64,000 nucleotides of DNA from Budorcas taxicolor (lineage: Eukaryota; Chordata; Mammalia; Artiodactyla; Bovidae): NCBI RefSeq assembly GCF_023091745.1, contig NC_068930.1, forward strand, positions 7,958,262 through 8,022,261, in the 5' to 3' direction. The notes under the pieces were generated by a model that had not been told where the DNA came from, did no database searches, and saw nothing but the letters and a program-made list of their open reading frames with translations. Shown here piece after piece: positions 11,895 to 22,964 of this stretch; the stretch's first letter is position 1; each line of letters begins with the position of its first letter. Made by a program: the position numbers and the translations under genes.

Positions 11895-12500
11895 TAGGAC
11901 CTCAGGATACTTCAAAATGAGGAACTACCATGCAACCATTAATACTGATTACATGGAAAACTAAGTAAAAAAAAAAAAAAATTACTTATATGATATTAAG
12001 CTAAAAGAGCAGAATATGGAGCACACAGGAAAAAATGGGAAAATATATAACACAGAAAACAGGTTGGAATCATTTGAACATACACAGTGAAATTGAAAGA
12101 GTTTATTCCAGGTTTGCAGATGATGTCTTATTAAAATGCCTGGGGGGAAAAGGGAGATTTCTAATGAGCACAGGCTATTATTTTTGTTTATAAAAATTTA
12201 ATCTGTGTTTCCCAAAATCTTTTCCTCTTTCTCATCAAGTTTGTACTGATTTTGCAATTAAGAAAAGGAAAATAATAACAAAGATAAAATGGATCCAACC
12301 CAAAGTTAACTCCTTTCAGATTTAATGAACTAGTTCTTTGATGGTATTATTTAAACTAAAGCAGCTCTTGGGTACACCATGTCCTGACACAGTTGCCCTG
12401 AGAATAAAGAAAATAAGAACATTTTCTGGGACAATAATTGGCAAAGGTGTCATGGACTTTAAAAGAAAAAATAAAATGATCTGTGATAACATTTGGTAGA
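11895..12500. other. Unassigned intronic DNA
   Basis: AT-rich, with an A14 run near 11968. No recognised element. Confidence 0.4.
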
Positions 12501-12720
12501 TCAGTAATTGTTACCGATTATTAAGAACTGCCAGATGCTATAAGAAATACTCTACGTACATCCACCTTCCTCCGAACACTCATGCAACACAGGGGTTCTT
12601 ACCACCACTTTTCACCAGGTGACCAGTGCTCTGAGTGATTAGATAAAGCGCCTCCACCCAGCTTCTAAGAGCAGATAGGCCCTGTCATCAAAGTCCGACT
12701 CCTCACTTCACAGGCTGAGT
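12500..12720 (-). mobile_element. Possible MIR
   Basis: Resembles a diverged MIR core (loss-of-stock-like GCTATAAGAAATACTC, then gap-rich similarity to TCACACAGC-type sequence). Orientation uncertain. Confidence 0.3.
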
Positions 12721-12807
12721 GCACCCAACCAAACGTGGGGCAATTGTTCAGAACATAATGTGCCGGGGAAACATGTGGGAACTAAAAGGTGAGATGATTG
12801 TCCTGTT

Positions 12808-14352
12808 GTTATTCTTGAGTCACTCAGTGTGTCAGACTCTTTGTGACTTCATGGACTGCAGCACACCAGGGTTCCCTGTCCTCCAGTATCTCCCCGAGTT
12901 TGCTGAAACTCATGTCCACAGAGTCAGTGATACCATCCAACCATGTCATCCTCTGTTGCCCCCTTCTCCTGCCCTCAGTCTTTCCCAGCATCAGGGTCTT
13001 TTCCAATGAGTCAGCTCTTCATATCAGCTGGCCAAAGTGTTGGTGCTTCAGCTTCAGCATCAGTCCTTCCAATGAACATTCAGGACTGATTTCCTTAAGG
13101 ATTGATTGGTTTGATCTCTTTGTTGTTCAAGGGACTTTCAAGACTCTTCTCCAACACCACAATTTGAAAGCATCAGTTTTTTGGCACTCAGCCTTCTTCA
13201 CAGTCCAACTCTCACATCCATACATGACTACTGGAAAAGCCATACTTTGACTAAATGGACCACTGTCGACAAAGTGATGTCTCTGCTTTTTAATACACTG
13301 TCTAGGTGTCTCATAACTTTACTTCCAAGGAATAAGCATCTTTTAATTTCATGGCCACAGTCACCATCAACAGTGATTTTGGAGCCAAAGAAAATAAAAT
13401 CTACCACTCTTTTCATTTTTTCCCCATCTAATTGCCATGAAGTGATAGGCCCAGATGCCCTGATCTTCATTCTTTGAATGTTTATATTTAATCCAGTTTT
13501 TTTCATTCTCCTCTTTCATCTTCATCAAGAAACTCTTTAATTCCGCTTCGCTTTCTGTCATTAAGGTGGGGTCATCTGCATATCTGAGGCCGTTGATATT
13601 TCCCCTGACTATCTTGATTCCACCAGCTTGTGATTCATCCATCCTGGTATTTGCATGATACACTCCACATAGAAGTTAAATAAACAGGGTGACAACATAT
13701 AGCCTTGATGAACTCCTTTTTCAATTTTGAACCAGTCCATTGTCCCATGTCCAGTTCTAAGTGTTGTTTCTTGGCCTGCATACAGGTTTCTCAGGAGATA
13801 GGTAAGGTTGTCTGGCATTCCCATCTCTTTAAGAATTTTCCACAGTTTGTCATGATCCACACAGTCAATGGCTTTGGTGTAGTCAGTGAAGCAGAAGTAG
13901 ATTTGTTCTGAAATTCCCTTGTTTTCTTCATGAGCCAACGAATGCTGGCAATTTGATCTCTGGTTCCTCTGCCTTTTCTAAGCTCAGCTTCTACATCTGA
14001 GAGTTCTCTGCTCATGTACAGCTGAAGCCTAGCTTGAAGAATTTTGTGCATTACCTTGCTAGCATGTTAAATGAGCTCAATTGTACGGTAGTTTGAACAT
14101 TCTTTGATATTGCCCTTCTTTGGGATTGGAATGAAAACACATTTTCCAGTCCTGTGGCCACTGCTGGATTTTCCAAATTTGCTGACATACTGAACACAGG
14201 CCTTTAACAACATCATCTTTTAAGATTTTAAATAGTGGAGCTAGAATTCCATCACCTCCATTAGCTTTGTTTGTAGTAATGCCTCCTTAAGGCCCACTTG
14301 ACTTTACACTCCAGGATGTCTGGCTGCATGTGAGTGATCATACCATCATGGA
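12808..14352 (-). mobile_element. BovB LINE, outer copy, 3' part
   Basis: Minus-strand BovB from its 3' end to the upstream RT region. On the minus strand it shows RT pieces such as GHGTMDWFKIEKGVHQGYML and DYTKAIDCVDHDKLWKILKE, with frameshifts. It stops abruptly at 14352 and resumes at about 16412 after a second BovB. Confidence 0.88.
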
Positions 14353-16411
14353 TTGTTGTTGTTCAGTCATTCAGTCGTGTCTAACTCTTTTCGACCCCAT
14401 GAACTGCAGCATGCCAGGCTTCCCTCCTTCACCATCTCCCAGAGCTTGCTCACTCTCATGTCCATCGAGTCAGTGATGCCATCCAACCATCTCATCCTCT
14501 ATCCTCCCCTTCCTCTACTTCCTTCAATCTTTCCCAGCATCAGGGTCCTTTCTAATGACTCAGCTCTTCATATCAGGTAGCCAGGTATTGGAGCTTCAGC
14601 TTTAGCATCAGTCCTTCCAATGAATATTCAGGATTGATTTCCTTTAGGATTGACTGGTTTGACCTCCTTGCTGTCCAGGGGGCTCTCAAGAGTCTTCTCC
14701 AACACCACAGTTTGAATTTTGGTGCTCAGCCTTTTGTGACCCAATTCTCACATCCACACATGACTACTGGAAAAACTGTAGGTCTGACTATATGGACCTT
14801 TGTCAGAAAAGTAACGTCTCTGATTTTTTAATATGCCGTCTAGGTTTGTCATAACTTTTCATCCAAGGAGCAAGGGTCTTTTAATTTCATGGCTGCAATC
14901 ACCATCTGCAGTGGTTTTGGAGCCAAACAAAATAAAATCTCACTGTTTCCAGTGTTTTCGCATCTATTTGCCATGAAGTGATGGGATCGGATGCCATGAT
15001 CTTAGTTTTTTGAATGTTGAGTTTTAAGCCAGCTTTTTCACTCTCCTCTTTCACTTCTATCAAGAGGATCTTCAGTTCCTCTTCGCCTTCTGCCATAAGG
15101 GTGGTGTTTTCTGCATATCTGAGGTTATTGATATTTCTCCCGGCAATCTTGATTCCAGTTTGTGCTTCATCCAGCCTGGCATTTTGCATGATGTACTCTG
15201 CATATAAGTTAAATAAGTAGGGTCACAGTATATAGCCTTGATGCACTCCTTTCCCAGTTTTGAACCAGTCCATTGTTTCATGTCTGGTTCTAACTGCTGC
15301 TTCTTGACATGCATATATGTTTCTCAGGAGGCAGATCAGGTGGTCTGATAATCCCATCTCTTTCAGAATTTTCCCCAGTTTGTTGTGATCCACACAGTCA
15401 AAGGCTTTGGCATAGTCAACAAAGCAGAGTAGATATTTTTCTGGAACTGTCTTGCTTTCTCTATGATCCAATGGAGATTGGCAATTTGGTGTCTGGTTCC
15501 TCTACCCTTTCTAAATCCAGTTTGAACATCTGGAAGATCTCGATTCACATACATTTGAAGCCTCATTTGGAGAATTTTGAGCATTACTTTGCTAGCATAT
15601 GAGATGAGTGCAATAGTGCAGTAGTTTGAACATTCTTTGGCATTGCCTTTCTTTGGGATTGGAATGAATGCTGACCTTTTCCAGTCCTGTAGCCACTGCT
15701 GAGTTTACAAATTGGCTGGCATATTGAGTGCAGATTTGAAATAGCTCAGCTGGAATTCCATCACCTCCACTAGCTTTGTTCATAGTGATGCTTCCTAAGG
15801 CCCACTTGACTTCACATTCCAGGATATCTGGCTCTAGATGAGCGATCACACCATCGTGGTTATCTGGGTCATTATGATCTTTTTTGTATAGCTCTTCTGT
15901 GTATTCTTGCCAACTCTTCTTTATATTTTCTGCATCTGTTAGGCCCATACCATTTCTGTCCTTACTGTACCCATCTTTGCATGAAATGTTCTCTTGATAT
16001 CTCTAATTTTCTTGAAGAGATCTCTAGTCTTTCTCATTCTATTTTTTTCCTTTATTTCTTCACATTGTTCGCTTAGGAAGGCTTTCTTATCTCTTCCTGC
16101 TAGTCTTTGGAACTCTGTATTCAGATAGGTATTATCTTTCATTTTCTCCTTTGCCTTTTGCTGTTCTTCTTTCCTCAGCTATTTGTAATTCTTCTTCAAA
16201 CAACCACTTTGCCTTTTTGCATTTCTTTTTCTTGGAGATGGCTTTGATCACCGCCTCCTGTACAATGTTACAAACCTCCGTCTATCAGATCTAATCCCTT
16301 GAATCTATTTGTCACTTCCACTGTATAATTGTAAGGGATTTGATTTAGATCATACCTGAATGGCCTAGTGGTTTTCCTTACTTTCTTCCATTTAAGTCTG
16401 AATTTGGCAAT
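14353..16411 (-). mobile_element. BovB LINE inserted in the outer BovB
   Basis: A second minus-strand BovB begins afresh at its 3' end (GTTGTTGTTCAGTCATTCAG) exactly where the outer copy breaks off. It extends past the RT domain to the linker upstream of RT (CCTAGTGGTTTTCCTTACTT). RT fragments include DYAKAFDCVDHNKLGKILKE. There are many frameshifts. Confidence 0.85.
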
Positions 16412-16535
16412 TCAGGTCATTACAATCTTTTTTTGTGTAGTTCTTCCGTGTATTCTTGCCACCTCTTCTTAATCTCTTCTTCTTCTGTTAGATCCTTACC
16501 ATTTCTGTCCTTTATTGTGATTCTGTCTTATTAGA
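16412..16535 (-). mobile_element. BovB LINE, outer copy resumed
   Basis: GGTCATTACAATCTTTTTTT through TCCTTTATTGTGATTCTG continues the outer BovB from the point of interruption at 14352. Confidence 0.75.
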
Positions 16536-16639
16536 CGAAAAACCAGAGAGGAAATAGAAACCAATTCAGCCACGAATTCAGCAGCAGTTGAAAAGAGATG
16601 CAGAAATACAGAGCTACAAAGATGAATTTTTTCCAACAT

Positions 16640-16750
16640 TGAGGTCCTCTTCTGAAAATTAATTTATTGCTCACTCATTTTATAAATACTTAATACCTAC
16701 AATGTGCTGAGCTAGAGCCTGGGGACACACATTGATGAGACAGGTTGGAA
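16640..16750 (+). mobile_element. Possible L2/MIR fragment
   Basis: ACTTAATACCTACAATGTGC then GAGCCTGGGGACACACATTG resembles the common mammalian L2/MIR core. Weak. Confidence 0.35.
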
Positions 16751-16818
16751 AAGCTAGAGTGTGGAGCTGTATTCTTTCCAGATTTTACTTTAAAAAAAAA
16801 AAATGAAGTATGGTTGAT

Positions 16819-17020
16819 TTGGGTTTCCCTGGTGGCTCAGACAGTAAAGAATCCACCTGCGATGTAGGAGACCTGGGTTTGATCAGTGGGTTGGGACGAT
16901 CCCCTGGAGAAGGGCATGGCCACTCACTCCAGTATTCTTGTCTGGAGAATCCCCATGAACAGAGGAGTCTATGGGGTTACAAATAGTTGGACACAACTGA
17001 TTGACTAAGCACAGAATTTT
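16819..17020 (+). mobile_element. Bov-tA SINE
   Basis: GGGTTTCCCTGGTGGCTCAG head, GAATCCACCTGCGATGTAGG, then AGTTGGACACAACTGATTGA tail, in consensus order. Confidence 0.88.
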
Positions 17021-17024
17021 GCAT

Positions 17025-17478
17025 AGAATTTAAATAAGCAGGGTGACAACATACAGCCTTGTCATACTCCTTTCCCAATTTGGAGCCAGTCCATTCTTCC
17101 ATGTCCGCTTCTAACTGCAGCTTCTTGACCTGCATACAGGTTTCTCAGAAGGCAGGTAAGGTTGTCTGGTATTCCCGTCTCTTTAAGAATTTTCTACAGT
17201 TTGTTGTGATCCACACAGTTAAAGGCTTTAGCTTAGCCAATGAAGCAGATGTTTTTTTCTGGAATTCCCTTGCTTTTTCTATGATCCAACAGATACTAGC
17301 AATTTGATCTCTGGTTCCTTTGCCTTTTCTAAAGCCAGCTTGTACATCGAGAAACTCTTGGTTCATGTACGTACTGCTGAAGCCTAGCTTGAAGGATTTT
17401 GAACATTACCTTGCTGGTATATGAAATGAGTACAATTATGTGGTAGTTTGAACATTCTTTGGGATTGCCCTACTTTGC
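17025..17478 (-). mobile_element. BovB LINE fragment (RT)
   Basis: Reverse-complement RT segment corresponding to the GHG..DWF to VQAGFRKG region. An in-frame 73-codon piece is at 17145-17366. Truncated at both ends. Confidence 0.85.
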
Positions 17479-17757
17479 TAGAGGGAATGCAAAATGGCAC
17501 AGCCTCCATGGAGGGAAATTACCAATACCTAGCAAAATTACATCTGCATTTTCCCTCTTAGCCCAGCACTCTGTATTTTAGAAATTTATGCAAAAGATAT
17601 GAGACAAAAATACAAAATCATGTCTAGTATTGTATTGCTATTGCAGGGGAAAAAATCTAGGTGTCCATCCATAGAGAACTAGCTACAGAAACTATGGAAC
17701 ATCCATACAACAGAGCCCTACGAAGCAGTAAGGAGAGAGAAAGAGTTCTCTATACTG
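17479..17757 (+). mobile_element. Old L1 fragment
   Basis: GGGAATGCAAAATGGCACAG then TAGGTGTCCATCCATAGAG and ACTATGGAACATCCATACAA follow the end of L1 ORF2 and its 3' flank. Confidence 0.6.
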
Positions 17758-18580
17758 GGGGGTCATCTCCTATTGCTCTGTGATTCTCAGGGCAGTTCCC
17801 ATTATCTCTCTCCGGGGTAGGGCGCAGGACATGCCAGCCTCCAGTGACCCTATGTGCTGGGTCTGCTCACCCCATCCTAGAGCTGGGAAGGCAGACTAGC
17901 TCAGCAGAGGGCAAGTGAGGAATCTGAATTATGCCCCCAAGAGGCAGCTCGGCACAGTGCGGCAGAAGGAAGTACAGCACTTGTGCTTGGCTTGAGTCTG
18001 ACCAGAAAGCGATACTGGTTCCCGGAAGAGGGAGACGCCCCTCCCTTCATCCCAGCCCCTGTGCCCGCCTAGGGGTCACTGCCAAGGATCCTCCTCATGC
18101 CCATCTGCAGTCTCAGTGCATCCAGAAGTACTGATGTTGGGGAGAGAAGCTGCAAGCAGATGTCCTGCCTCCATCTCCTCATCCTCCTAGGTAGCATCTG
18201 GAAGGCCTTACTGGTGCAGGGCAGGCAGGGCAGGGTGCTGCAGTGTCTGCACTGGAAAGGGCAGAAGCAGGGCAGGCAGACGGATACAGACTCTCACCAA
18301 GACAAGACAAGCTGACTCTGGGGGAAATGCCTGGGAGGTCTCTTGAGAGTACAAGATTAGAGACTGAGGACAGAAGCTGCATTTTGTGAACTTCTGGGAA
18401 AGATCTGGGCAAAGGAGTTCAGAGGTTTGGCCGCGTGCTTTAAATGGAATTCCTCGTGGATGTTCTTTCAAAAAACTTAAGTAAAGATCTAAGCTGCTTT
18501 ATGATTTTAAGATTCCAGGCTGGAGTTTCCTTGGAATATAGAGGCCATGAGTGATTACCCCAGATCTCACATAAATATTC
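17758..18580. other. Unassigned intronic DNA
   Basis: GC-moderate, single-copy looking. Short frames on both strands without recognisable domains. Confidence 0.4.
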
Positions 18581-18589
18581 ATTTCTCTT

Positions 18590-19850
18590 CTTCTTCCTTT
18601 TTAATGAATGAATTATACTACGATTATGTTCTGCAACTTGCTTCTCTCACTTGGAAGTTCTGGGTTGGCACTCGGAGACCCAGCACAGCTGTTGCCATGG
18701 CAGCCCTTTGTCTTCAGTGACGGACATTTAGGGCATGTCTAGTTTTGTGCAACCCCCTCCACTGCTGCACTGAATAGCCTTATGTGTGCATTTCTCACAC
18801 ATAAGCTGAACTGTCTCCCCAGGGTAAATGCCTAGCAGTAGAAGAAGCAGAGGATACAGTAGGCCTTGATTTTTATGAAGATTACCAACGTGCTTTCCCA
18901 AAAGCTGCATCAATGATGTCCCTACTTATCAACCCGATATTAGTTTAAAATAAAATATGAAAAGCAGAGCAAAACTTTTATCTTTGCTGTCTTAAATAAT
19001 ATCAAACTTCCTGATTGTTTACAATCTGCAAAGCAAAATAACATATCTCAAAACTGGTTTTGGCTTCAATTTCTTTTCATATGAATGACATTCAATATAT
19101 CTTCACATTGATCCATCATTTCTTTTTCAATGAATTAATAAATTCTCTAAATCTCCTCTTTGGTTAGTTTGAAATTGGGCTATTCTTTCTATCACTGATT
19201 TACCAGTGCTCTTTGCAGTATATGTTGAAAACAGTTTTGACCTGTTTGTTGGTTGTCACTTCTATTTCTGCAGAATAGTTTTAATTGTTATGTAATTATT
19301 TTATTAATTTTCTCCTTTATGGTATCTGGGTTCTGTACCATGCTTAGGAAAAAGTCCCTCCTCACTTCCAAATTATATTATCATTTTCCTACAGTTTTAC
19401 TGGTATTCATTTCTATGTTTAAACATTTGATTCATCTGACACTGATTTTGGTGTGGAAGTGAGGAAGTAATATGTTATTTTTATCCTATTATCAAGCAAA
19501 CTTTCTTTTCTGGACAAATTTGAAATCCTAAATAGTAAAGCAAAACTAATGTACATTTGGCCTATTTGTTGAGTTGTGGCTCTAACCCATTGCTTTTCTT
19601 GTCCTTTCTCTCTCTAGTCTCCAACACATTTCATTACTATGGCTTTGTAATAATTCTAACATTTGGTGGAACTCTTTCTTTCAACTGATCTCCTTCTCAT
19701 TCGAATTTTCTTGGCTAGTCTCATGTTTATTTTTCTACATAGAATTTACTTCTCTCTTTATGTTCTAAAAGAATCTTGTTTGTATTTTAACTGCAATTTC
19801 ACTGAGTTATAAAATCAACATGTAGAGAACCAATATATTTACAATGTTGT
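18590..19850 (-). mobile_element. Ancient L1 (L1M-type) fragment
   Basis: The minus-strand text resembles diverged L1 ORF2 and 3' sequence. For example, GTATCTGGGTTCTGTACCAT and CATTTGATTCATCTGACACT are commonly seen in reverse-complement L1M copies. Boundaries and subfamily uncertain. Confidence 0.5.
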
Positions 19851-19859
19851 CTCTCTATA

Positions 19860-20570
19860 TAAGAGGATGATACGTCATTTTTTAATACTGAAGTACAGTT
19901 GACTTCCCTCATATAGTTGGACTTCCCTTGAAGCTCAGTTGGTAAAGAATCTGCCTGCAGTGCAGGAGACCTGGGTTCTATCCCTGGGTTGGGAAGATCC
20001 CCTGGAGAAAGAAATGGCAACCCACTCCAGTATTCTTGCCTGGAGAATCCCATGGACAGAGGAGCCTGGCAGGCTACAGTCCATGGGGTCGCAAGAGTAG
20101 GACATGACTCAGTGACTAAAGAGAGAGAGAGAGAGTTGACTTACAGTATTACATTAGCATCAAGTGTACAATATAGTGGTTTGATACTTTCATAAATTAT
20201 ACTCTAAAGTTATTAAAAATATGTTATATTCCCTGTGCTATATATTATATCCTTGTACCTTATTTATTTTATACCTAGTAGTTTGCACTTCTTCCTTCCC
20301 TTCCTTGATCTTATCTCTTTCCCTGTCTCTTTCCCCTCTGGTAACCACTAGCTTGTTCTCTATAGCTATGAGTCTCTTTCTGTCTTTTTATATTCATGTT
20401 TGTTTTATTTTTTAAGACTCTACATATAAGTGAAAACATGGTGTCTGTCTTTCTCTGTTAGACTTATTTCACTTAGCATAATACCCTTTGGGTCCATCCA
20501 TGTGGTTATAAAGAGCAAAATTTCATTATTTATTATAGTTGAGTAATATTCATTGTATATGTGTATATAT
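19860..20570 (-). mobile_element. L1MA-type LINE, outermost layer of nest, left part
   Basis: Reverse-complement L1 3' UTR (CCTGTGCTATATATTATATC, then TTGTTCTCTATAGCTATGAG, ending CTTATTTCACTTAGCATAAT). A SINE interrupts it at 19919. It stops at 20570 at the BovB 3' end and resumes at about 27970. Confidence 0.75.
19919..20120 (+). mobile_element. Bov-tA SINE within the L1
   Basis: Complete SINE from GGACTTCCCTTGAAGCTCAG to TAGGACATGACTCAGTGACT, followed by a (GA)n tail. TTGACTT occurs on both sides and may be the target duplication. Confidence 0.87.
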
Positions 20571-22852
20571 GTTCTTGTTATTCAGTTGCTAAGTCATGTC
20601 CAACTCTCTATGACCCCATGGACTGCAGCATGTCAGAGTTCCCTGTCCTCCAGTATCTCCCTGAGTTTACTAAAACTCATGTCCATTGAGTCAATGATAC
20701 CATCCAACCATGTCATCCTTTGTTGCCTCCTCCTCCTGTCCTCAATCTTTCCCAGCATCAGGGTCTTTTCCAATGAGCTGGCTTTTCACATAGGTGGCCA
20801 AAGTATTGGAGTTTCAGCATCAGTCCTTCCAGTGAATATTCAGAGTTGATTTCCTTTAGGATTGACTGGTTTGATCTTCTTGCTGTCCAAGGGACTCTCA
20901 AGAGTCTTATCCAGCACTGCCGTTTGAAAGCATCAATTCTTCAGTGCCCAGCCTGCTTTATGGTCCAACTCTCACATTCATACATGAATACTGGAAAAAC
21001 CATAGCTTTGACTACTGAGGACCTTTGTCAGTAAAAGTAATGTCTTTGCATTTAATATGGTTTGTCTAGGTTTTTCCTATCTTTTCTTCCAAGGAGTAAG
21101 CATCATGGCTGAAGTCACTGTCCACAGTGATTTTGCAGCCCAAGAAAATAAAGTTTGTCACTGTTTTCATTTTTTTCCTATTTGCCATGAAGTGATGGGA
21201 CCAGATGCCATGATTTTTGTTTCTTGAATGCTGAGTTTTAAGGTAGCTTTTTCACTCTCCTCTTTCACCCTTATCAAGAGGGTCTTTAGTTCCTCTTCAC
21301 TTTCTACCATCAAAGTGGTGTCATCTGCATATGATAGGTTGTTGATATTTCTCCCTCCAATCTTGATTCCAGCTTGTGGTTCATCCATCTTGGCATTTTG
21401 CATGATGTACTCTTCATAGAAGTTAAATAAACAGGGTGACAACATATAGCCTTGACAAACTCCTTTCCCAGTTTTGAACCAGTCTGTTTTTCCATGTGCA
21501 GTTCTAAGTATTGCTTCTTGTCCTGCATACAGGTTTCTCAGGAGACAGGTAAGTTGGTCCGGTATTCTCATCTCTTGGAGAATTTTCCACGGTTTGTTGT
21601 GATCTACACAATTAAAGACTTTAGCATAGTCAATGAAGCAGAAGTAGATGTTTTTCTGGAATTCCCTTCCTTTTCCTACGATCCAGAAGATTTAGGAATT
21701 TGACCTTTGGTTCCTCTGCCTTTTCTAAATGCAGCTGGTACAACTGGAAATTCTTAACTCACATACTTCTAAAGCCTAGTTTGAAGGATTTTGAGCATAA
21801 TCTTGCCAGAATGTGAAATGAATGCAATTGTATGGCAATTTGAACATTTTTTGGCATTGGCTTATTTGGGATTAGGGCTCCCAACATGGCTTGGTGGTAA
21901 AAGAATCTGCCTGGCAATGCAGGAGACACAGAGAAGCAGGTTTGATCCCTGGGTAGGGAAGATCCCCTGAAGTAGGACATGGCAATCCACTGCAGTATTC
22001 TTGCCTAGAAAATTCCATGGACAGGAGAGTCTGGCAGGCTAGAGTCTATGGGGTCGCAAAGAGTTAGACATGACTGAGCAACTGAGCATTCTTTGGTATT
22101 GGAATGAAAACTGACCTTTTCCAGTTCTGTGGTTCACTGCTAAGTTTTCCAAATTGACTGGCATGTTGAGTGAAGCACTTTAACAGCATTATTGTTTAGG
22201 ATTTTAAATAGCTCAGCTGGAATTCCATCACCTCCACTAGCTTTGTTCATAGTAATGCTTTCTAAGGCCCACTTGACTTCACACTCTAGGATGTCTGCTT
22301 CTGGGTGAGTGATCACACCATAGTAGTTATCTGGGTCATTAAGACCTTTTTTGTACATTGTATTCTTGCCACCTCTTCTTAATATCTTCTGCTTCTGTTG
22401 GGTCCTTGCCATTTCTGAATTTTATTATGCCCATCTTTGCATGAATATCCCCTTGGCATTTCTAATTTTCTTGAAGAGATCTCTAGTCTTTTCCATTCTA
22501 TTGTTTTCCTCTATTTCTTTGCATTGTTCACTTAGGAAGTATCTCTCCTTCCTAGTCTCTAGAACTCTGCATTCAGTTGGGAATATCTTTCCCTTTATCA
22601 TCTGCCTTTTTCTTTTCTCCTTTTCTCAGCTATTTGTAAGGCCTCCTCAGACAACCACTTTGCCTTCTTGCATTTATTCTCTTGAGGATGGCATTGGTCA
22701 CTACCTCGTGTACAGTATTATGAAGCTCCATCCATAGTTCTTCGGGCATTCTGTCTACCAGACCTAACCCTTTGAATTTATTCATCTCCTCCACTGTATA
22801 ACCATAAAGGATGTGATTTAGGTCACGCCTGAAGGGTCTAGTGGTCTTCCCT
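20571..22852 (-). mobile_element. BovB LINE, near full length, RT half
   Basis: Minus-strand BovB whose 3' end is at 20571. RT motifs on the minus strand include TGKGVCQGYMLSPCLFNFYE and INNLSYADDTTLMVESEEEL (SYADD catalytic box). It has frameshifts. It carries a SINE at 21876 and is cut at 22852 by a second SINE. The endonuclease half resumes at 27117. This is the only copy in the window retaining both the endonuclease and RT regions. Confidence 0.9.
21876..22086 (+). mobile_element. Bov-tA SINE inside BovB
   Basis: GGCTCCCAACATGGCTTGGT head, then CTGCCTGGCAATGCAGGAGA and a GAGTTAGACATGACTGAGC tail. It interrupts the RT region of the surrounding BovB. Confidence 0.87.
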
Positions 22853-22964
22853 GTGTTTGTGTGCTTAGTCAGTCAGTCGTGTCCGACTATTTGCGACCCC
22901 GTGGACTGTAGCACGCCAGGCTCCTCCATCCATGGGGGTTCTCCAGGCAAGAATACTGGAGTGT
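22853..22964 (-). mobile_element. Bov-tA SINE, left part (split by L1)
   Basis: Reverse-complement SINE (AGTCAGTCAGTCGTGTCCGA ... TCTCCAGGCAAGAATACTGG). It is inserted in BovB with a perfect 13-bp duplication AGTGGTCTTCCCT (22840-22852 and 27117-27129). Interrupted by L1. Confidence 0.9.
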
